Both the position numbers and the translations under genes were made by a program. The notes below the pieces were generated by a model. That model ran no database searches and was not told the DNA's origin. It saw nothing but the letters and a program-made list of their open reading frames with translations. From Galeruca laticollis (Eukaryota; Arthropoda; Insecta; Coleoptera; Chrysomelidae), in assembly GCA_963921935.1 (NCBI GenBank), contig OY998181.1, positions 114,968,957 through 115,032,956 on the forward strand: DNA of 64,000 bases, in the 5' to 3' direction. Shown in pieces: positions 1 through 11,599 of the stretch (positions are counted from its first letter, which is position 1; each line of letters begins with the position of its first letter).

Positions 1-476
1 TTGATGCCGGCAATAAAAAAGATGCAAAAAATAGAAAAACCATATACAAAACAGGAAGCAGATTACATTTACCCTGGTTATGACAGTAGGTCTTCTTGTC
101 GGTACCGACTGAGGATGAAGATAGGACCACCACGTGGATTCTAAAATCTGGAGTTCCACACTTAATTCAAAGATAAAAAAAATTTCTACAACGATCGAGA
201 ACTTGTACTTTGCACTGTTCAAACACTACTCGAAGGTTTTCGCCTAAATCTAGTTGGCACGCGCCAAACTATGTTTAACTTGGGGGCAATGCTAAATGCT
301 TCCAAAAATGAATTAAACAATTGCCGTGGGGATTGAACATGCCGCCCACCAAAATGGAACATTTTAGCACTAAATAAAGGATAATAATAATAATTAGATT
401 AATTGGCGTTCAATTATATTACATGAGAAGGGAGAAAAAGTAAAATTTACATTATAATTCAATTCAAAACGGCTAA
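1..476. other. left edge, no gene recognised
   Basis: No open frame or RNA gene is recognisable here. The stretch lies just beyond the 3' end of the minus-strand BEL/Pao element, so it may include that element's untranslated tail or 3' LTR, but no second LTR copy is in the window to confirm this. Confidence 0.4.
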
Positions 477-1280
477 CTAAAAGTTAAATATAATGAGAAA
501 AAAAGAAATAAAAATTAAAAAAAAGAGAAGAAAGTAATTGTCTGGCAAAGGACACACCTTTGAAACAGGTCGCTCAAATTCACCTTTAGCGGTGCGCAAT
601 GTGATAACCTGAATGACTTTATCCGCGCCGCGGTGACCTTCTGTAACACGAGCCAGTGACCATTTCAAAGGAGGCAAATCATCATCTTTTAAATGAACTA
701 AGGTATTCTTTTCAATAGGAGTACCCGGAAGTGTCCATTTGCTGCTCTGATGAAGCGTATGAATATATTCTCGATGTCACCTGGTCCAGAAATCTTGCTG
801 AATTCGCTGAACCAGCTGCCAACGAGAGAGACGCCCTAGCTTCATATCCTGTAGGTCAGGATCTACAAGGGTACCTACAGGTGTGAAAGTTAAAAAATGG
901 GCTGGAGTGAGTGTAAGATCATGAGGATCAGAACTAATTGGGCAGAGGGGTCTAGAGTTTAGAATGGGCTTTATTTGCACCAGAACCGTACATAATTCCT
1001 CGCAAGTGAGAATCTGATCGCCTATAACCCTAGAGAGGTGAGTTTTCACGGATTTAATGCCTGCCTCCCACAGACCCCCGAAATTGGTTGCTGAGGGAGG
1101 ATTAAAATGCCACTTAATGTGCTCCCTTTCAGTAGCACCTTGCATGGTTTGATCCAGTTGCTTACGAGCCCCAACAAAATTTGTTCCGCAATCGCTGAAT
1201 ATATTATTAACGGAACCCCTACGAGCAACCAAGCGACGTAGCTCAGCAACATGGGTGTCTGTGGATAGGTTTGAAGCCAA
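477..1280 (-). pseudogene. BEL/Pao integrase core plus DUF5641 tail
   Basis: The frame shows a Pao-type integrase core. A catalytic Asp lies in SDCGTNFVGA and the catalytic Glu region in FGGLWEAGIKSVK, followed by the conserved NSRPL stretch. An in-frame stop near 778 (a Trp codon turned TGA) precedes the rest of the tail, which ends in the DUF5641 signature PPLKWSLARVTEGHRGADK and KGEFERPVSKVCPLP. Integrases of this family insert the cDNA into the genome. The first catalytic Asp and the zinc-binding region should lie between 1281 and 1816, where the frame is broken. Confidence 0.88.
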
Positions 1281-1816
1281 TTCTAGATGAACAGCCTTTG
1301 TGGCAATACAAACAAACAGAGCGAGATAAGCCTTATGAGTTTAGGCTCCACGAGATCGTCCAAGCGTTATACAAAAAGGTCCCCCGTAATCCACACCAAC
1401 ATTTGAGAAGATTTTCACTTATGATAAAATAACAGAGGGTAAATTGCCCATGAAGGGCTGAGATGAAGTAGGGTTAGCTTCAGAACATTTTATACAATGA
1501 GAAATTACTCTACGAATAGACCGTTTTGGGGCGAGGATTCAGAACTTCTGGGGAAGTAAGAAGTGAAGAGTTTGCAGTATAGGATGAAGATATTTCCGAT
1601 GATAGTATTCTAAAAGTCGATACGTGAAGGTATTACTACTGGGTAGAAGAATAGGGTGCTTTTAATGAAAGGAAAAACGAGAGTCAACAAGTCTACCGCC
1701 CACCCTGAGCAGTCCTTGATCATCTAAGAAAGGGCTTAATTTTCGCAAGTAATTTGATACACGAAGATTCTTCTGAACGAAGGGATTTCACGAGTAAATG
1801 AATGAGATTGAGTGAA

Positions 1817-2927
1817 TTATATGAGGTAGATAAGAGCCTTATCAAAATCACTATTTGAAAATGAATCAAATCGTGCATTAGCGGGATTACGTGCATTAAG
1901 AATAAATATAAGTACATAGCAAATTATTCGTTGTATTTTTTTAAGACATGAAAAATGAGATAAAATAATATGAATTGGGGATTGATTTAATTCAACTTGA
2001 CAAGCAGTTCTGCGTAGTTCTTCAGAAACTTCGGAAACTTCAAACTTAGATAGAGAAGTAGGCCAACCATCGTATGGTTCACATAACCAAGAACCTCCCA
2101 CCCACCAAAGGGAATTATTTATAATTTCTTGAGGGAATATGCCTCTTGAAGCAAGGTCTGCAGGATTGTCTGCGGAGGTAACATATCTCCAAATAGAGGG
2201 AGGAATCTTCTCTTGGATCAATGTCACCCGGTTTGACACTAAAGTATCCCATTTGTGGGGAGTGCTTCGTACCAAAAAAAGGACAATAGTGGAATCTGTG
2301 TAAATGGATTAATTTCTAATTGGTAAGGAATCTAGAAGATTTATCTGTACACAATCAATTCAGACAACAATAGGGCCCCGCATAATTCGAGTCGAGGTAA
2401 AGAGATTGTTTTGAGAGGAGCTACCCGGGTTTTGCTACACACTAAATGTGTTTGGATCTTACCATTCTTCTCTTCAGACCGTAAATAAAATACAGCGGCA
2501 TACGCCTTCTCACAGGCATCACAAAAGCCATGAAGATCATAGTTACAATTATGAGGAGAAGTTATTCGTCGAGGAATATGAAGTGAGGATAGACAAGACA
2601 AATTTGTCCCAAAACTAGGCAAGAAATCAATAATATTATCTGGTGGAGATGAGTCCCAATGAATTCCAAGAGCCCAAAGTGATTGGACTAGTATTTTGAG
2701 AGAAGCAGTTACAGGGAAAAGAAATCCTAATGGATGCTGACCCATTTACGCTGGTAAAAGCCACCGCTAGATATAAGGGCAATAAGTTGAACAACAAAGG
2801 CTTCTTCTAAAGAACTACAACCAGAAACAATACCATCAACATATATATCCGTACGTAAAATTTGAAAAGCAAGAGGGTATGAATGTTTATACATATCAGC
2901 TAAATGCAGAATAGTTCGAATTGCCAA
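1817..2927 (-). pseudogene. BEL/Pao reverse transcriptase end and RNase H
   Basis: Three broken frames cover the end of the reverse transcriptase and the RNase H domain. At 2727-2927 the RT stretch LAFQILRTDIYVDGIVSGC is readable, although the active-site YVDD is degraded. At 2341-2745 the frame reads HGFCDACEKAYAAVFYLR and SLPRLELCGALLLSEL, which is the Pao RNase H core. At 1817-2275 comes its end, SADNPADLASRG and NNSLWWVGGSWL. Frameshifts separate the parts. Most of the catalytic RT core upstream (2930-3290) is unreadable. Confidence 0.85.
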
Positions 2928-3289
2928 AAAAAGCGAATAAGTGATACCATAAGTGACTGTTTTAAGACGATGATCTTGAATGTTGAGGGATATAATATCT
3001 AGAAGAGATAAGTTCCATACGATCGGAAATTGAATAATCTTCTATGAAACCTTTATATTGAGTATATAATTGATGGTTTTTTACCAAACGATGTTCTAAA
3101 GATAAAATCTTTTTAATGAATGAGAATGAGAGCGAGAAGGTATGGATTGAATTTTCCAAAATCTTTTATCTTCACTTTCTAGAGATAATTCAGCGGAAGT
3201 AAGAAACGAATGAGCTATCTGATTTGAGGTATGATTGATTTTTCCCATTATTGACATCAACTTTAGAAATACGAACACTATCCATAGCG

Positions 3290-4162
3290 TCACATTGAGT
3301 CTCTAAAAACTCTATAAGCGTAAGCATCAGGTAGATTATCCTTATATTGCAGCTCACAGCGAGTTTTAGTATTATTATCTAATCTATCTATCAACATATT
3401 GTAAAGTATGAAATCCCAATTCTCGACATTATAACCCAAATTTTCTAAAATGGCCAAGCTCTTTTCAAAACTATCAGTCAACTTACGTAAAGCCTGATGG
3501 TCATCTGAACTGTCCATTGCAGAAGTAAATTTTAAAGCATGTCAATGGGAGCGAGCAACTAACAACTTTTTATCAAAGCGCTTTCTGAGTCTATTGAATA
3601 CTACAACATAAGTATTACCTCGTAAAGGTACACTAGAAATGAAATCATAAGCAACTGAAGAAGTGGATGTCAATAAATAATTGAACTTATCTACAATATT
3701 CGTTATAGAATCATTATTATGTACCATTAAATCAAACATATCAATAAACGTTTGCCAATGTTGATGTTTGCCAATGTTGGGCAATCTAACATAACAATTA
3801 GTTCTAAAAGTAGTGACATTTTGAGTAGAGTTTTGATTAATATTATTATTACTAATATCATCTTCGAAAAGTTGAGTATAAACTGCTTGAACATGATAAT
3901 AGTTATTATCAAAATCGGTACGAGTGATATTATGTGGCTCTAAGTACGCACCTACCTGTATAGACACAATGAAAATTATGACTTTATGACCTTTAAGAAA
4001 ATCATCACGAATATTTTCGATTTGTTTATACCTACATTTAAAATTATTTTGTAAGCCTGTATTTGTGAGAGCATCATTAGCAATTGTTAACAGAGCATTT
4101 AGGTAAAAAATTTCACTTTGACGTTGAGCAACTAATAATTTAAGTTTCTTAGCTTCAGACAT
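3290..4162 (-). pseudogene. BEL/Pao gag (DUF1759-type)
   Basis: The upstream frame (4162 to 3542) carries the DUF1759 gag signature: RLPNIGKHQHWQTFIDMFDL, then a stretch on bringing fragments to one another and a hydrophobic SSVPLRGNTYVVVFNRLRKRF region. The second frame (3517 to 3290) continues with LRKLTDSFEKSLAILENLG and NMLIDRLDNNTKTRCE. The frames are separated by a frameshift near 3530. No CCHC zinc knuckle is visible in the remaining sequence. This is structural gag protein in the family; here it is a relic. Confidence 0.82.
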
Positions 4163-4277
4163 TACAAGTCAAGGTAAACCCTTGACAATGAAAATAATTA
4201 ATGAAATATTATTTAAATCAAAAGCATATGAAGAAGAGAGAGAGCAAACGTTACTGCTTTCGCAAATAAGAGAACAA

Positions 4278-5812
4278 TTAGTGTTTTTAAATGAAACTCA
4301 AGGTCTCTAGTTAATTCCACAATATAATACAAGTTATTGGAAATTCTAAAAAATTGACAATTGTTTCGATAAATCAATATCATCGTCAGAATGACAGAAG
4401 TTACATTTCATTTTATGCCTACCTGATGTTTAGTAGTTATATTTTTGGCTAGACCAAGAAGTAACCTAACTTGTGATTGGCTTAATATATGTTTATAGAA
4501 AAAAGAAGAAGATGTGATATTACAAATATTGAAGCTTAGATATTATTAGCCCTATGGTGATATCCTGGATATCATTTTTCCAATTAAGATCAGTATAACT
4601 GTGCAATGATATAGAAAACCAGGAAAACTATATCTGCTGATCTTTACAATTATCACTCAAGAAGACAGTTTATTAGTGGAGAATTCCCTAGATTTAACTG
4701 TTCATTGACAACTTCATATTGTGGGTTTCTTAAATGTCTTCTAATTTCCAGTTCTTCAAGGAAATCCAGTTCTTGTTTCTTTTCACAAATATGCAGCACT
4801 TCTAGTTCTGTGTTAGGTGTCAATGAATGATTGGTGTCAAGTAGATGTTTTGCGTAGTGGGATTTATCTGGTTGTTTTAATCTGTAAGCTCGTAAGTGCT
4901 CACTGTATCGTATTTCAAAATTCCTAAGGGTCTGACCCAAATAGACAGCATTACATTCTGGACATTTGAGTATATATATACCTGACTTCTTTAATAGTGG
5001 TATTTTTGTTTTTACATTTAACAATTTTGTACTAACGTTACTTTCTGTTTTAAAAGACATTGTTGCATTCGGTGCTAAAGATATTATCTTTGAAATATTA
5101 TTAGAAATATTTCCTGCATATGTGATGGTTTTATAAGTTTTAATTTCATCAGCTTGTTTAGGATATATTAGTTGTAATGCCACTTTTTTCTCTTTTTTAC
5201 TAATTAGTTTATTTATCATATCTGATGGATAACCGTTAGATGTTGCTATTTGTCTAATTGTATTAATCTCTCTATCAAAATTACATTTGTTCATAGGAAC
5301 TGAAAAAGCTCTATGTATCATTGAATTATATGCTGCTAGTCTGTGTGAGACAGGGTGGTTAGAATTGAATGGAATTGTCGCATCAGTCTGTGTTGGTTTT
5401 CGGTAAATTGAATAATCAAGTACATTATTAACTCTTTGAATTTTTAAATCAAGAAAATTGATTGAGCTATTTTCTTCAATTTCTAATGTAAATTCAATTT
5501 TCGGGTGTAAATTATTGATGTGGTTGAAAAACACATCTAATTGTCGCTCACTACCCATAAAACAAGCTAATATGTCATCCACATATCTATACCAAAATAA
5601 AATATTTTTCGAAATATTACTTTCAAAGATCTTTCTTTCTAAATTGTCCATAAAAAGTTTGCTAAAATATGTGATATAGGGCTTCCCATTGGTAAACCTT
5701 CATTTTGAATATATATCTTATTGTCAAAAGGGAAATAATTCTGATTAATGCATACATCAAATAAATTAAGTATATATTGATGTGCATCTACAAACGATTT
5801 TTTAAAATCACT
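4278..5812 (-). mobile_element. Penelope-like element, family A, copy 1 (5' truncated)
   Basis: The element runs on the minus strand from a truncated 5' end at about 5812, where it abuts a DD82E transposase, to a 3' end at about 4278 beginning gtgtttttaaatgaaactca. The same 3' sequence recurs at 23985-24490 and in relics at 9570-9690, 55340-55530 and 58038-58192, which defines the family. The coding part has a Penelope RT and a GIY-YIG endonuclease. Its position next to BEL/Pao on one side and the DD82E relic on the other means it inserted at an already rearranged junction. Confidence 0.85.
4653..5812 (-). pseudogene. Penelope-like RT with GIY-YIG endonuclease (PLE-A copy 1)
   Basis: A 332-codon open frame (5651 to 4653) starts inside the RT palm with FWYRYVDDILACF. 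It continues through the Penelope motifs SINFLDLKI and YRKPTQTDATIPFNSNHPVS, and ends in a GIY-YIG nuclease: SGIYILKCPECNAVYLGQT, then NFEIRYSEHLRAY. The preceding RT motif GLPMGSPISHILANF is in another frame (5812-5639), so one frameshift separates the two. The N-terminal third of the protein is missing. The RT copies RNA and the GIY-YIG nuclease nicks target DNA in this family. The catalytic YVDD and GIY/YLG residues look intact. Confidence 0.9.
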
Positions 5813-6040
5813 TTCTATATCAACTTCATTATCCTCGCTATCTCCGTCTTCGGCCAAATTAATAATAATATTATCTACAACAGTATCTAAAAGGGGTTCG
5901 TTGTTTATAAATTCATCTTCAATGTTTTTAACATGGTCACCTCTAACATTCCAATCATTTGCAGAAAATGTGTCAAAATATTCATTACAGAATTCTTTAC
6001 CATTTGTAAAATTGAAGGTAACATTTTTTTTTGGCCACAT
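5639..6040 (-). other. chance in-frame chimera of two elements
   Basis: One 133-codon frame begins with the DD82E transposase C-terminus (residues 1 to about 78, ending in an acidic EDGDSEDNEVDIESDF stretch). It then passes without a stop into the PLE-A reverse transcriptase (GLPMGSPISHILANF). It is a junction artefact, not a gene, but an automatic annotation could report it as one protein. Confidence 0.8.
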
Positions 6041-7060
6041 ATTTTTTAAGTGCCACTTTCGATCGGATTCAAGTCTGGGTGATAAGGGGGTAGCCTCAAA
6101 ACTTGCAATCCATGTCGAATCAACAATTAATCAATTTTATGTGTTTTATATTGCGGTTTGTACATTTTTTCAATCTTATAAAGATCCGGTTTTAACATAT
6201 GTTCACTGTAATATATGTTTCTTTAAGAAATCCAGATTTTAAATTGATGTTTAGTCCAAGCAGTCGTAGGTAATTTTTCATTTTGAACATTGTGATATGG
6301 GGCGTTATCAATTACCACAACAGCGTTTTTTGCTAGGTTTGGAATAAGTTTTTCTTCTACCCACTTCTCATAATTTTCGTACGCCAATTCATTATGATAA
6401 TCTCCTGTTTTTGACTGGGAATTCCACATAATATCAACAGTAGATACAAAGCCATTTTCACTTCTTGCATGCACAATGATGAGCCTATTACCTTTTGAAA
6501 CGGGTTTTCTTAATCCTTCGTAACTCTTGTCGCTCCATCCATAAAGGTGCGTGTGACATGAATAAATATATGTATCATCAATATAAATGATAGGTTTGTT
6601 CTGTTCTCTGCACTTTTTTATGTTTCTCAAATATAGTAGGCGTAAATGTCTGATTTCGTGACGTTCCATTAATTAACTTCTGTTGTTTTTCATGTTCGTT
6701 CAACGAAAACCCTAAGAATGTATTTGTTTCCGCAGAGATTCGCGACTTCCTGCGAAGTCATAGCTATCTGCAAAGGTTTAGTGGACATTTCTTAACGTGG
6801 TCACTTTTTCTTGAATATGTGATTGATAATTTATTATGCACCTTCTAAACACAGTTTTGTCTAATTGATCCATACGAATACTGAACGTTCTTTGCTTTTC
6901 AGTAGGCACATCAGTGTCAGCATTACTTCCTGCCGGGGCTTCTTTTTTAATACAGGAAATCGTTTTTTGACTAACATTCGTAGCAGCAGAAACTCGTTCA
7001 ATGACCTGACAATAAAATAAGTGGATATAAATGTTGTATTAAAAGTTTCACTCATGTGTA
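5813..7060 (-). pseudogene. DD82E (Sailor-type) IS630/Tc1-mariner transposase, decayed
   Basis: The minus strand carries a DDE_3-type transposase in several frames. A helix-turn-helix region (about 7030-6880) reads ATNVSQKTISCIKKEAPAG. The first catalytic Asp is in IIYIDDTYIY, the second in NAVVVIDNAPYHN (codon 6309-6307), and the Glu is in RLPPYHPDLNPIE (codon 6060-6058). The D-to-E distance is 249 bases, meaning 82 residues lie between, as in the Sailor superfamily and as in the intact copy at 47312-48688. The acidic C-terminus is cut by PLE-A at about 5812. TIRs were not found, and frameshifts make it non-functional. Confidence 0.82.
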
Positions 7061-8865
7061 TTCTTATACAAATGAAATGAGGAAGTAGTTGAATTGGCTT
7101 TCAGTGACCGTTCTTTGAAAAAATTATTTTTTTCGTGATTTTCGGCCATTTAAAAGAAATATTAAATTCAAAAATACTATATTACGTTTTAGTTCATTAG
7201 TTGTTTTAGACGATTCTTAGATTTCAGTTCAAACATATTTTAATAAGACCAAACCGCAATTGAGACTGAAATCGGAAGATGGTTTAAAACAAATAATAAA
7301 ACCGAAACGTAATAGAGATAGGTATGAAATGAGTATAATAATTATAATTATAAGCTAAAAAACCTATTACCTTTAAATAGGTATCTTACACAAAATAAAC
7401 ATGTGCCCTTTTATATACTCCTGTAGACAGAAATAGAATAGGTATTTATGCAACAAGTGGATAAAGTGGTGCTTTTGTTCACGAATGGAAAAATTGACGA
7501 ATGAGCCGCAGGCATGCAAAAATCAAAAAATTTCTTAATCAGGTTGCTGTAAATGGACTAAAAATGGCGTCGATTTGTTTGTCATGATGACATAACGGTG
7601 CATACAATTCACACATGAGTGCATAATAGTGTATTACGTAACGTGTGTTGTAAGAAGCATTTTACGCACGAACGGAAATGTTACGTACGAAGCCGCTACG
7701 CGGCTTCGTGCGTAGTTCCGTGAGTGCGTTACAAAACGTGTTACGTACTATACTTCACCTACGACCCATACTTGTACTTGTATTGATAATCTTGTTAAGG
7801 AATTTTAAGTACAAATAAAAACGTACATCCTCGATGCCTAGCCAAGTTTCGTAAAAGTCCATCCTAAGTAGTATTTATTTCTATTAAAAATGTATGTAGA
7901 ATTACCAGAATTGCAAAAAATAGCGTATACATTTCTCAACTAAAGTGACATTAGTCCCCTATGTGGATTACTTCTCTCAGGAATCAAACACCACTCTCGG
8001 GATTAAATATTTTACTCTACTATTACTTTACATTCAGACAGCTAAAAGATGCGGATTGAATTAAACAGAACCAATTATCATATAATTCCAAATAACTATT
8101 AGTATTAAAAGTAATCTCATATCTTATAAATGTTATCTACCGTTTATATATAGAATAAAATTCAAAGTCTAATATCTAAATAATACATTTTTAATAAAAT
8201 GGCAACGTCAATTGACAGTTGCTAGAAAAGCCCTGCGATTTACTTTACAGCCGTGTATTTTGTTTTACCGTGCTTAGACGTCTCACATTGCCGACTGTGT
8301 GTTTTTGACTTCCTATAGGGGTTGTCGTAGGTAAAATACTCGCACCTATATATAAGTAAACCACTTTCCCACAAGTATTAGCCTACTTTTTTTGGAAAGC
8401 CGGTTAAAACACACGTTGGTCTTCACACACTCGGTCGGCCATGACACCCCGTTCCGTCTTAGCGCATGCCTTCTGCGTACCATGCGCTTAACTTCTCCTC
8501 GCAAGGACGCCAGTGCAATTGGTTAGCGACCGGTAAGTGGCACATGATAAAGGGAGATAAAGAAGTAGTTGCCGCATAATTCAAATATCAACCAACACAA
8601 AATGATAATAAAATAAAGACGAAACAATTTATTTTCTGTTAACTTTGGTCAACAACGAAAGATTCTCTAAAATAGTGCATTACTTACCAGGCCCAGGGCG
8701 CAGCTTCTTGCCCCGTGACCGTGATTCTCCACAAATTGAAAAAAAGAAACGTAAGAAAGAGATTTCGTATTCACCTGACGAATGGTATTCTTTAGTTGGA
8801 AACTGTGGTAAATAGTTTACAGTGGAACGCGTTTCGATATTTTATGTAATATTTCAATTTGGTAT
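7061..8865. other. AT-rich region without a recognised gene
   Basis: No coding sequence is supported. The stretch holds the palindrome listed separately at 7630-7756. A less AT-rich patch at about 8395-8570 has no readable frame and no clear Pol III boxes. Confidence 0.5.
7630..7756. repeat. imperfect palindrome of about 127 bp
   Basis: The left arm (7630-7696) and right arm (7697-7756) are imperfect reverse complements. The perfect core is acgaagccgc / gcggcttcgt around 7688-7709, and the outer part pairs tattacgtaac with gttacgtacta. The DNA or a transcript could fold into a long hairpin. It looks like a foldback MITE or the paired ends of one; no target duplication was assigned. Confidence 0.75.
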
Positions 8866-9690
8866 AGATATATAGATGACATATAAGCTTATTTTATAGG
8901 TTGTGAACGACAATTAGATGTATTTTTCAACCATATTAATAATTTACACCCAATAATTTAATTTACATTAGAAGTTGAAGAAAATAACTCAATCGATTTC
9001 TTCATTTAAAAATTCAAAGAAATAATAATTTACTTGATTATTCAATTTACAGAATACCAACACACACTGATGTGACTATTCCATACAATTATAATCAGCA
9101 CATGTCACATTATATAGCGGCATATATGATTCAATGATACAGAGAGTGTTTTCAGTTCTTATAAACAAATGTAATTTTGATTAAGAAATTAATACAATTA
9201 AAGAAATATCAACATCCAACGGTTATCCTTTACATGTGATAAATAAATTACTTAATCAATAACAGGAAAAGTGACATTACAACTAATATTTCCTAAACAA
9301 ATTCAAGAAATAAAAAATTACAAAACCATCATATATGCAGGTAATATTTCTAATAATATTTCAAAGATAATATCTTTAGCAACAAATACGACCATTTCTT
9401 TTAGAACAGAAAGTAATATGAGTACAAAATTGTTAAATGTGAAAACAAAAATATCCCCAGTAAGTCTGGTATATATAAACTTATGTCCGCAATGTAATGC
9501 TGTCTATATGGGTTATTTCTATAAATATATATTAATTCAATCACAAGGTAGGTCACTTGTTGGTCTAGCAAAAAATAATTGACAAACATCAGGTGGGCAT
9601 CACATGAAATGATGATGTTAGCAATATCGAAACAACTGTAAATTTCTTAAAAATTTCAACATTTTCTCAATATATTGTGGAATGATCTAG
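8866..9690 (+). mobile_element. Penelope-like element, family A, copy 2 (relic)
   Basis: The plus strand repeats the PLE-A coding region in degraded form. It starts in the RT at a tatagatatatagatgac stretch (relic of YVDD) and runs through a readable 103-codon frame at 9271-9582 that matches copy 1 over LIFPKQ, KTIIYAGNISNNISKIISLA and CPQCNAVYMG. The GIY-YIG part is truncated. The family 3' sequence follows to about 9690. Numerous stops and indels make it dead. Confidence 0.8.
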
Positions 9691-10461
9691 AAACAGTAAG
9701 TTTCCTTCAAAAAAGATATATCTTCACTTCTTTACCATTCAAAAAACCGTATATTGAAAATACTTGACAGTTTATTATTATGACATTACCATAGAAAAAC
9801 ATCAATTGGAAGTCGATATATAATATTTGAATATATTTCCAACAGTCATATCGAACATTTCTTCCAGCAAGATTTCCTCTCATTACTGAAACCACCCCAA
9901 TTAACATCCTTCTCCCACACTTTTTTGATAGTTTCTATGTAAATGTGAAGGTCTAATTTCCGTTCCCACTAATTTCCAATTTAGTGAAGATATTAGGATA
10001 CAAGTATTATGGAAATGTTTCCCGTGATTTCGTACGCAAATTAACATTGAATTAATAACGTGCTATCCAGGAGTGAACTAGTTTCGAGTTCAAATATTGA
10101 TTGACAGTTTGTTAAGAATAAATTAGTACCTGAAGTGTAAACAATAATCAGGAATTATCCGTAGGGCATTGGGAAATACGTAAATAATGTCGATGAATTA
10201 CTGAAATTATTCTAGTTGATAATCACATCATTTATTGATAGTAAATATGGAATATCTTTCACAGCTACAAAAATAAATAGTCCGATCATGTAATATATGC
10301 AACTAGAATATTCTGAACACGTGTCAATCAAATCAAATGTATTACAGACAATCAATAATAATATGATAATTTCACACCAACATTTTTTAATCAATAAGAA
10401 GCTTTCGTTTCAGCTCGTTACTATAGCAACCACAAAAGTTTGCGGAAGTTTTTCCTCCTAG
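9691..10461. other. AT-rich spacer
   Basis: I see no gene, RNA or repeat that I can name between the PLE-A relic and the gypsy element. Short open frames here have no recognisable motifs. Confidence 0.4.
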
Positions 10462-10465
10462 GTAC

Positions 10466-10922
10466 TGTAATGTTTTTCTAATTTATGTTAACAGTAAATG
10501 GATAAGATAAACTTCAATCACACGGTATGGATACTTACTTAATCTATTTATTCACAACACTATTCACCACTTATATGCACAGTATATTCACTTGAACTAA
10601 TTTATATAAACAGTTCAATAATTTATATTCATTTATTCACTTGTTCATCTCACGAGATCACTTTATCAACTTTATTAAGTCGCGCCCGTCGGTCCCTTAT
10701 ATATTAGTGCCTTTTGTACTAGTTCATTATAGATTGCGGCTTACACAAAAACAATTGGCTCTGGCTTTTTCTAGATAAGACTGGTCACAAAAACAATGTT
10801 TAGATAAGATAATAAAAATCGTAAACAATTCATCCCTGCGCGTCCGCCGTAATTTCAACTTTCATACCTGGCTTAAGACAGAGTCGGGTTCAGGGACTAT
10901 ACCAGTGTGCTGTTTCGTAACA
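10466..10922 (-). repeat. gypsy 3' LTR
   Basis: This 457-bp LTR matches the one at 14439-14897 throughout with scattered substitutions. It keeps the TG...CA ends and is preceded by the GTAC target duplication. The stop of the downstream fused frame lies inside it (about 10897). Confidence 0.92.
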
Positions 10923-11520
10923 TTACCCCCTCCTTAAATGGCAGTTCCTCCTGGAACTTTTTTGTAGGCGAGACTGGATGTTTGAATCGGCAACTGGCCC
11001 CATTTCTACACTTTCCGATCTTATGGAAATAGCAGGGCACCGTCTTCATCGGATACTGATAACAGGGGTTGTAGCTGCAAATTAATATCTGGAAACCGGT
11101 ATCTTGAAAGATAATCTCTACCATGTTCCTGATGATTCGCCAATCCAACTGGTTACTCGCTATCTTAGGCATAGCCAGTTTCTTCACGCTGGATTCCAAC
11201 ACATGGTCTCGTAGGTTTCGAAGTGCTTCCCACACATCGCGGTAGGTAGATCGATCTTGAAATTCATTTTTAGTTACCACGTAGAAGACGTACCGCGAAT
11301 TATGTTTCAGCTTCAGTGTCTTGCCAGGGGCTGGAATCTGGTCTTCAAATTTTTCCCGAACTCCTTTCGAAAGACGTATACCACCTCGTGCCTGTGCGTT
11401 CTTGAGACGGGCGGGGATGTTGTATACCAGTGAATAACCTTCCGGGAGAGTGAACACATCTCCTCGTTGTTCTGAAGTAAGTCCATATCTAACTTTCCCG
11501 GTACCTCCATACACGCCCAT
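10897..11520 (-). CDS. macro domain (TARG1/OARD1-like) plus CCCH zinc finger at the end of gypsy pol
   Basis: The frame from an internal Met has 207 codons and is also open upstream to about 11780, so it is fused in frame behind the integrase C-terminus. The first 150 residues resemble the OARD1/TARG1 macro domain: RGDVFTLPEGYSLVYNI, ARGGIRLSKGVREKFE, RYVFYVVTKNEFQDRSTY and SVKKLAMPKIASNQLDW correspond in order to the human protein's fold. Such domains bind or remove ADP-ribose. The GCGLD loop holding a catalytic Asp in TARG1 is replaced by ASNQLD, so catalysis is doubtful. Near the end a C-x7-C-x5-C-x3-H finger (CYFHKIGKCRNGASCRFKH) suggests RNA binding. The stop lies within the 3' LTR. Confidence 0.72.
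   Translation of the reverse strand: MGVYGGTGKVRYGLTSEQRGDVFTLPEGYSLVYNIPARLKNAQARGGIRLSKGVREKFEDQIPAPGKTLKLKHNSRYVFYVVTKNEFQDRSTYRDVWEALRNLRDHVLESSVKKLAMPKIASNQLDWRIIRNMVEIIFQDTGFQILICSYNPCYQYPMKTVPCYFHKIGKCRNGASCRFKHPVSPTKKFQEELPFKEGVMLRNSTLV
10923..10938 (-). promoter_or_regulatory. polypurine tract of the gypsy element
   Basis: On the minus strand the bases immediately before the 3' LTR read ttaaggagggggtaa, a purine-rich tract in the position used to prime plus-strand DNA synthesis in LTR elements. Confidence 0.75.
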
Positions 11521-11599
11521 TAAATCGAAGGTAGGGTCAGATACATCTTGAATATGATATACTCCTTTCTCTAGGTCATGGTCTCCTTCGAATGGCGCT

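Larger units (their letters stand above)
477..4277 (-). mobile_element. decayed BEL/Pao LTR retrotransposon
   Basis: On the minus strand the remains occur in the normal BEL/Pao order: a DUF1759-type gag (4162 down to 3290), reverse transcriptase/RNase H pieces (2927 to 1817), integrase (1280 to 777) and the DUF5641 tail (677 to 477). Many stops and frameshifts separate the pieces, so it is dead. No LTR pair, PBS or target duplication can be identified. The 5' end is cut by a Penelope-like element whose 3' end lies at about 4278. Confidence 0.88.

Noticed and set aside
5639..6040. A 133-residue protein with acidic N-terminus and RT-like end
   Set aside because: It is a chance in-frame join of a DD82E transposase tail and a Penelope RT at an insertion junction.
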